A stretch of DNA of 6,183 nt from Burkholderiales bacterium (lineage in GTDB: Bacteria; Pseudomonadota; Gammaproteobacteria; Burkholderiales; Ga0077523). Positions 5,297 through 6,183 of the stretch are shown one piece after another. A program made the position numbers and the translations under genes. Positions within the stretch are counted from its first letter, which is position 1. Each line of letters begins with the position of its first letter. The notes beneath the pieces are model-generated. The model saw only the letters and a program-made list of their open reading frames with translations. It was not told where the DNA came from and did no database searches. The DNA lies in assembly GCA_025459035.1 (NCBI GenBank), contig JALORJ010000171.1:1-6183 (forward strand), in the 5' to 3' direction.

Positions 5297-6124
5297 ATGC
5301 CCCGCTTCGCCGCGAACCTTCACTACCTGTTCACCGAACTGCCGTTCCTCGACCGCTTCGAGGCTGCCGCGAAGGCGGGCTTCCGCGGCGTCGAGTTCCA
5401 GGTGCCGTACGACCATCCACCGGCGGTGCTGCGCGAACGCCTGGATGCACACGGGCTGACGATGGTGCTGTTCGATGCGCCGATGGGCGACTGGAACGCG
5501 GGCGATCGCGGGCTCGCGTGCATCCCCGGCCGCGAGGCCGAGTTCCGCGCGAGTCTCGACGCGGTGATCCGCTACGGCCATGCGCTCGCGTGCGATACCG
5601 TGCACGTGATGGCCGGCACACTGGGCGTCGGGGCCGACCGTGAGCGCTGCGAGCGCACCTACATCGACAACCAGCGCCACGCCGGCGAGCGCCTCGCGGC
5701 CGAAGGCATCGCGGTGGTGATCGAGCCGATCAACCCGAAGTTCGGCCAGGTCGCGCAGGGGGCCGCGTACACGACCGAGGGCATGCACGGCTACTTCCTG
5801 AACACGTCCGACCAGGCCGTGCGGCTGCTCGACGCGATCGCGCATCCGAACGTCCACCTGCATCTCGACTGCTATCACATGCAGATCCTCGAAGGGCACC
5901 TCGCGGACACGCTGCGCGCGCATGTCGGGCGCCTGCGCCACCTGCAGATCGCCGGGGTGCCGGGCCGCCACGAGCCCGACGTCGGCGAGATCCACTACCC
6001 GTACCTGTTCGATCTGCTCGACACGCTGGGTTACGGCGGCTGGGTGGGGTGCGAGTACCGTCCGCGCGGCGCGACGCGCGACGGGCTGGGCTGGGGGGCG
6101 CGGTACGGGCTGGGCGGGGGGTGA
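5297..6124 (+). CDS. hyi: Hydroxypyruvate isomerase-family protein (TIM barrel)
   Basis: A 275-residue cytoplasmic xylose-isomerase-like TIM barrel, expected to interconvert hydroxypyruvate and tartronate semialdehyde in glyoxylate/glycerate metabolism. Family segments in order: MPRFAANLHYLFTELPFLDRF at the start, GFRGVEF (28-34), GDWNAGDRGLACIPGRE (64-80), IEPIN with Glu143, LDCYHMQILEG (190-200) with Asp191 and His194, HLQIA with Gln217, GRHEPDVGEIHYPYLF (223-238), and GWVGCEYRPRG with Glu253. Glu143 and Glu253 match the two catalytic glutamates of the family, so it looks active. It is longer than E. coli Hyi (258 residues) mainly because of an extra Gly/Tyr-rich loop at about 147-168, after IEPIN. 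The closely related 2-oxo-tetronate isomerase (OtnI) cannot be excluded, but no OtnK or OtnC partner is visible. ATG 5297 has GGAG 7 nt upstream. The last codons are unusually G-rich and end in Gly-Gly-Gly. Confidence 0.88.
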   Translation: MPRFAANLHYLFTELPFLDRFEAAAKAGFRGVEFQVPYDHPPAVLRERLDAHGLTMVLFDAPMGDWNAGDRGLACIPGREAEFRASLDAVIRYGHALACDTVHVMAGTLGVGADRERCERTYIDNQRHAGERLAAEGIAVVIEPINPKFGQVAQGAAYTTEGMHGYFLNTSDQAVRLLDAIAHPNVHLHLDCYHMQILEGHLADTLRAHVGRLRHLQIAGVPGRHEPDVGEIHYPYLFDLLDTLGYGGWVGCEYRPRGATRDGLGWGARYGLGGG

Positions 6125-6132
6125 GGGGAGGG
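6083..6132 (+). other. Cluster of eight G-runs (possible G-quadruplex) over the hyi stop codon
   Basis: Eight runs of three to six G occur within 50 nt, at 6083-6085, 6088-6090, 6093-6098, 6107-6109, 6112-6114, 6116-6121, 6125-6128 and 6130-6132. The last five are separated by only 1-3 nt and meet the usual four-run G-quadruplex pattern. They lie on the coding strand, so the structure could form in the mRNA around the TGA at 6122-6124. Whether it folds or matters is unknown. Confidence 0.55.
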
Positions 6133-6182
6133 CGGCGGTCGTGGTCGTGTTTGCTCGTCGTCCCGGACGCGCGGCCGCCGCC
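6131..6182 (+). terminator. Possible long-loop hairpin after hyi, cut by window end
   Basis: GGCGGCGG (6131-6138) is complementary to CCGCCGCC (6175-6182), giving an 8-bp GC stem with a 36-nt loop that contains a short T-run (6160-6162). The sequence ends one base later, so a trailing T-tract cannot be checked. No other feature is visible in 6125-6183. Confidence 0.18.
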
Positions 6183-6183
6183 T

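Noticed and set aside
1..6183. tRNA, rRNA, CRISPR array, insertion sequence or attachment site
   Set aside because: I saw no cloverleaf-like segment, regularly spaced repeats, transposase-like frame or terminal inverted repeats. All gaps between genes are under 170 nt and are accounted for.

Overview
This is a GC-rich stretch (roughly 68-70% G+C by eye) from a Gram-negative bacterium, most likely a betaproteobacterium of the Burkholderiales type. The evidence is two outer-membrane beta-barrel proteins ending in phenylalanine, an EpsL-type exopolysaccharide outer-membrane protein paired with a PEP-CTERM-class CAAX protease homolog (a pairing I know from Betaproteobacteria with exosortase systems), and proteobacterial versions of two sugar/acid metabolism enzymes. 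The taxonomic call is inference.

Layout. (1) 1-1276, plus strand: the 3' end of a putative porin, whose TGA overlaps by one base the ATG of a secreted coiled-coil protein. (2) 1277-1440: a short non-coding gap with a weak hairpin and a possible extended -10 promoter. (3) 1441-3373, plus strand: a two-gene operon, a six-helix CPBP/CAAX-type membrane protease homolog followed 13 nt later by epsL. (4) 3358-4116, minus strand: a gene convergent with epsL (tails overlap by 16 nt) encoding a protein with two modules that resemble the C-terminal domain of the RNA polymerase alpha subunit. (5) 4117-4253: a divergent control region with a short tandem repeat and a CACGTG core. (6) 4254-6124, plus strand: a ROK-family manno(fructo)kinase (mak) and, 116 nt later, a hydroxypyruvate isomerase-family protein (hyi). 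The last 59 nt are G-rich and hold no gene.

How they fit together. The porin and coiled-coil protein look like one translationally coupled envelope unit. The CAAX homolog and EpsL look like a displaced part of an exosortase-associated exopolysaccharide locus, since no exosortase, glycosyltransferase or PEP-CTERM substrate is visible here. The kinase and isomerase are cytoplasmic carbon-metabolism genes. The tandem alpha-CTD-like protein sits divergent to them and could be a regulator, but nothing in the sequence proves that.

The points most worth following up are the double alpha-CTD-like protein, the G-run cluster across the hyi stop codon, and the isolated CAAX-protease/epsL pair. I found no RNA genes, mobile elements or CRISPR arrays.
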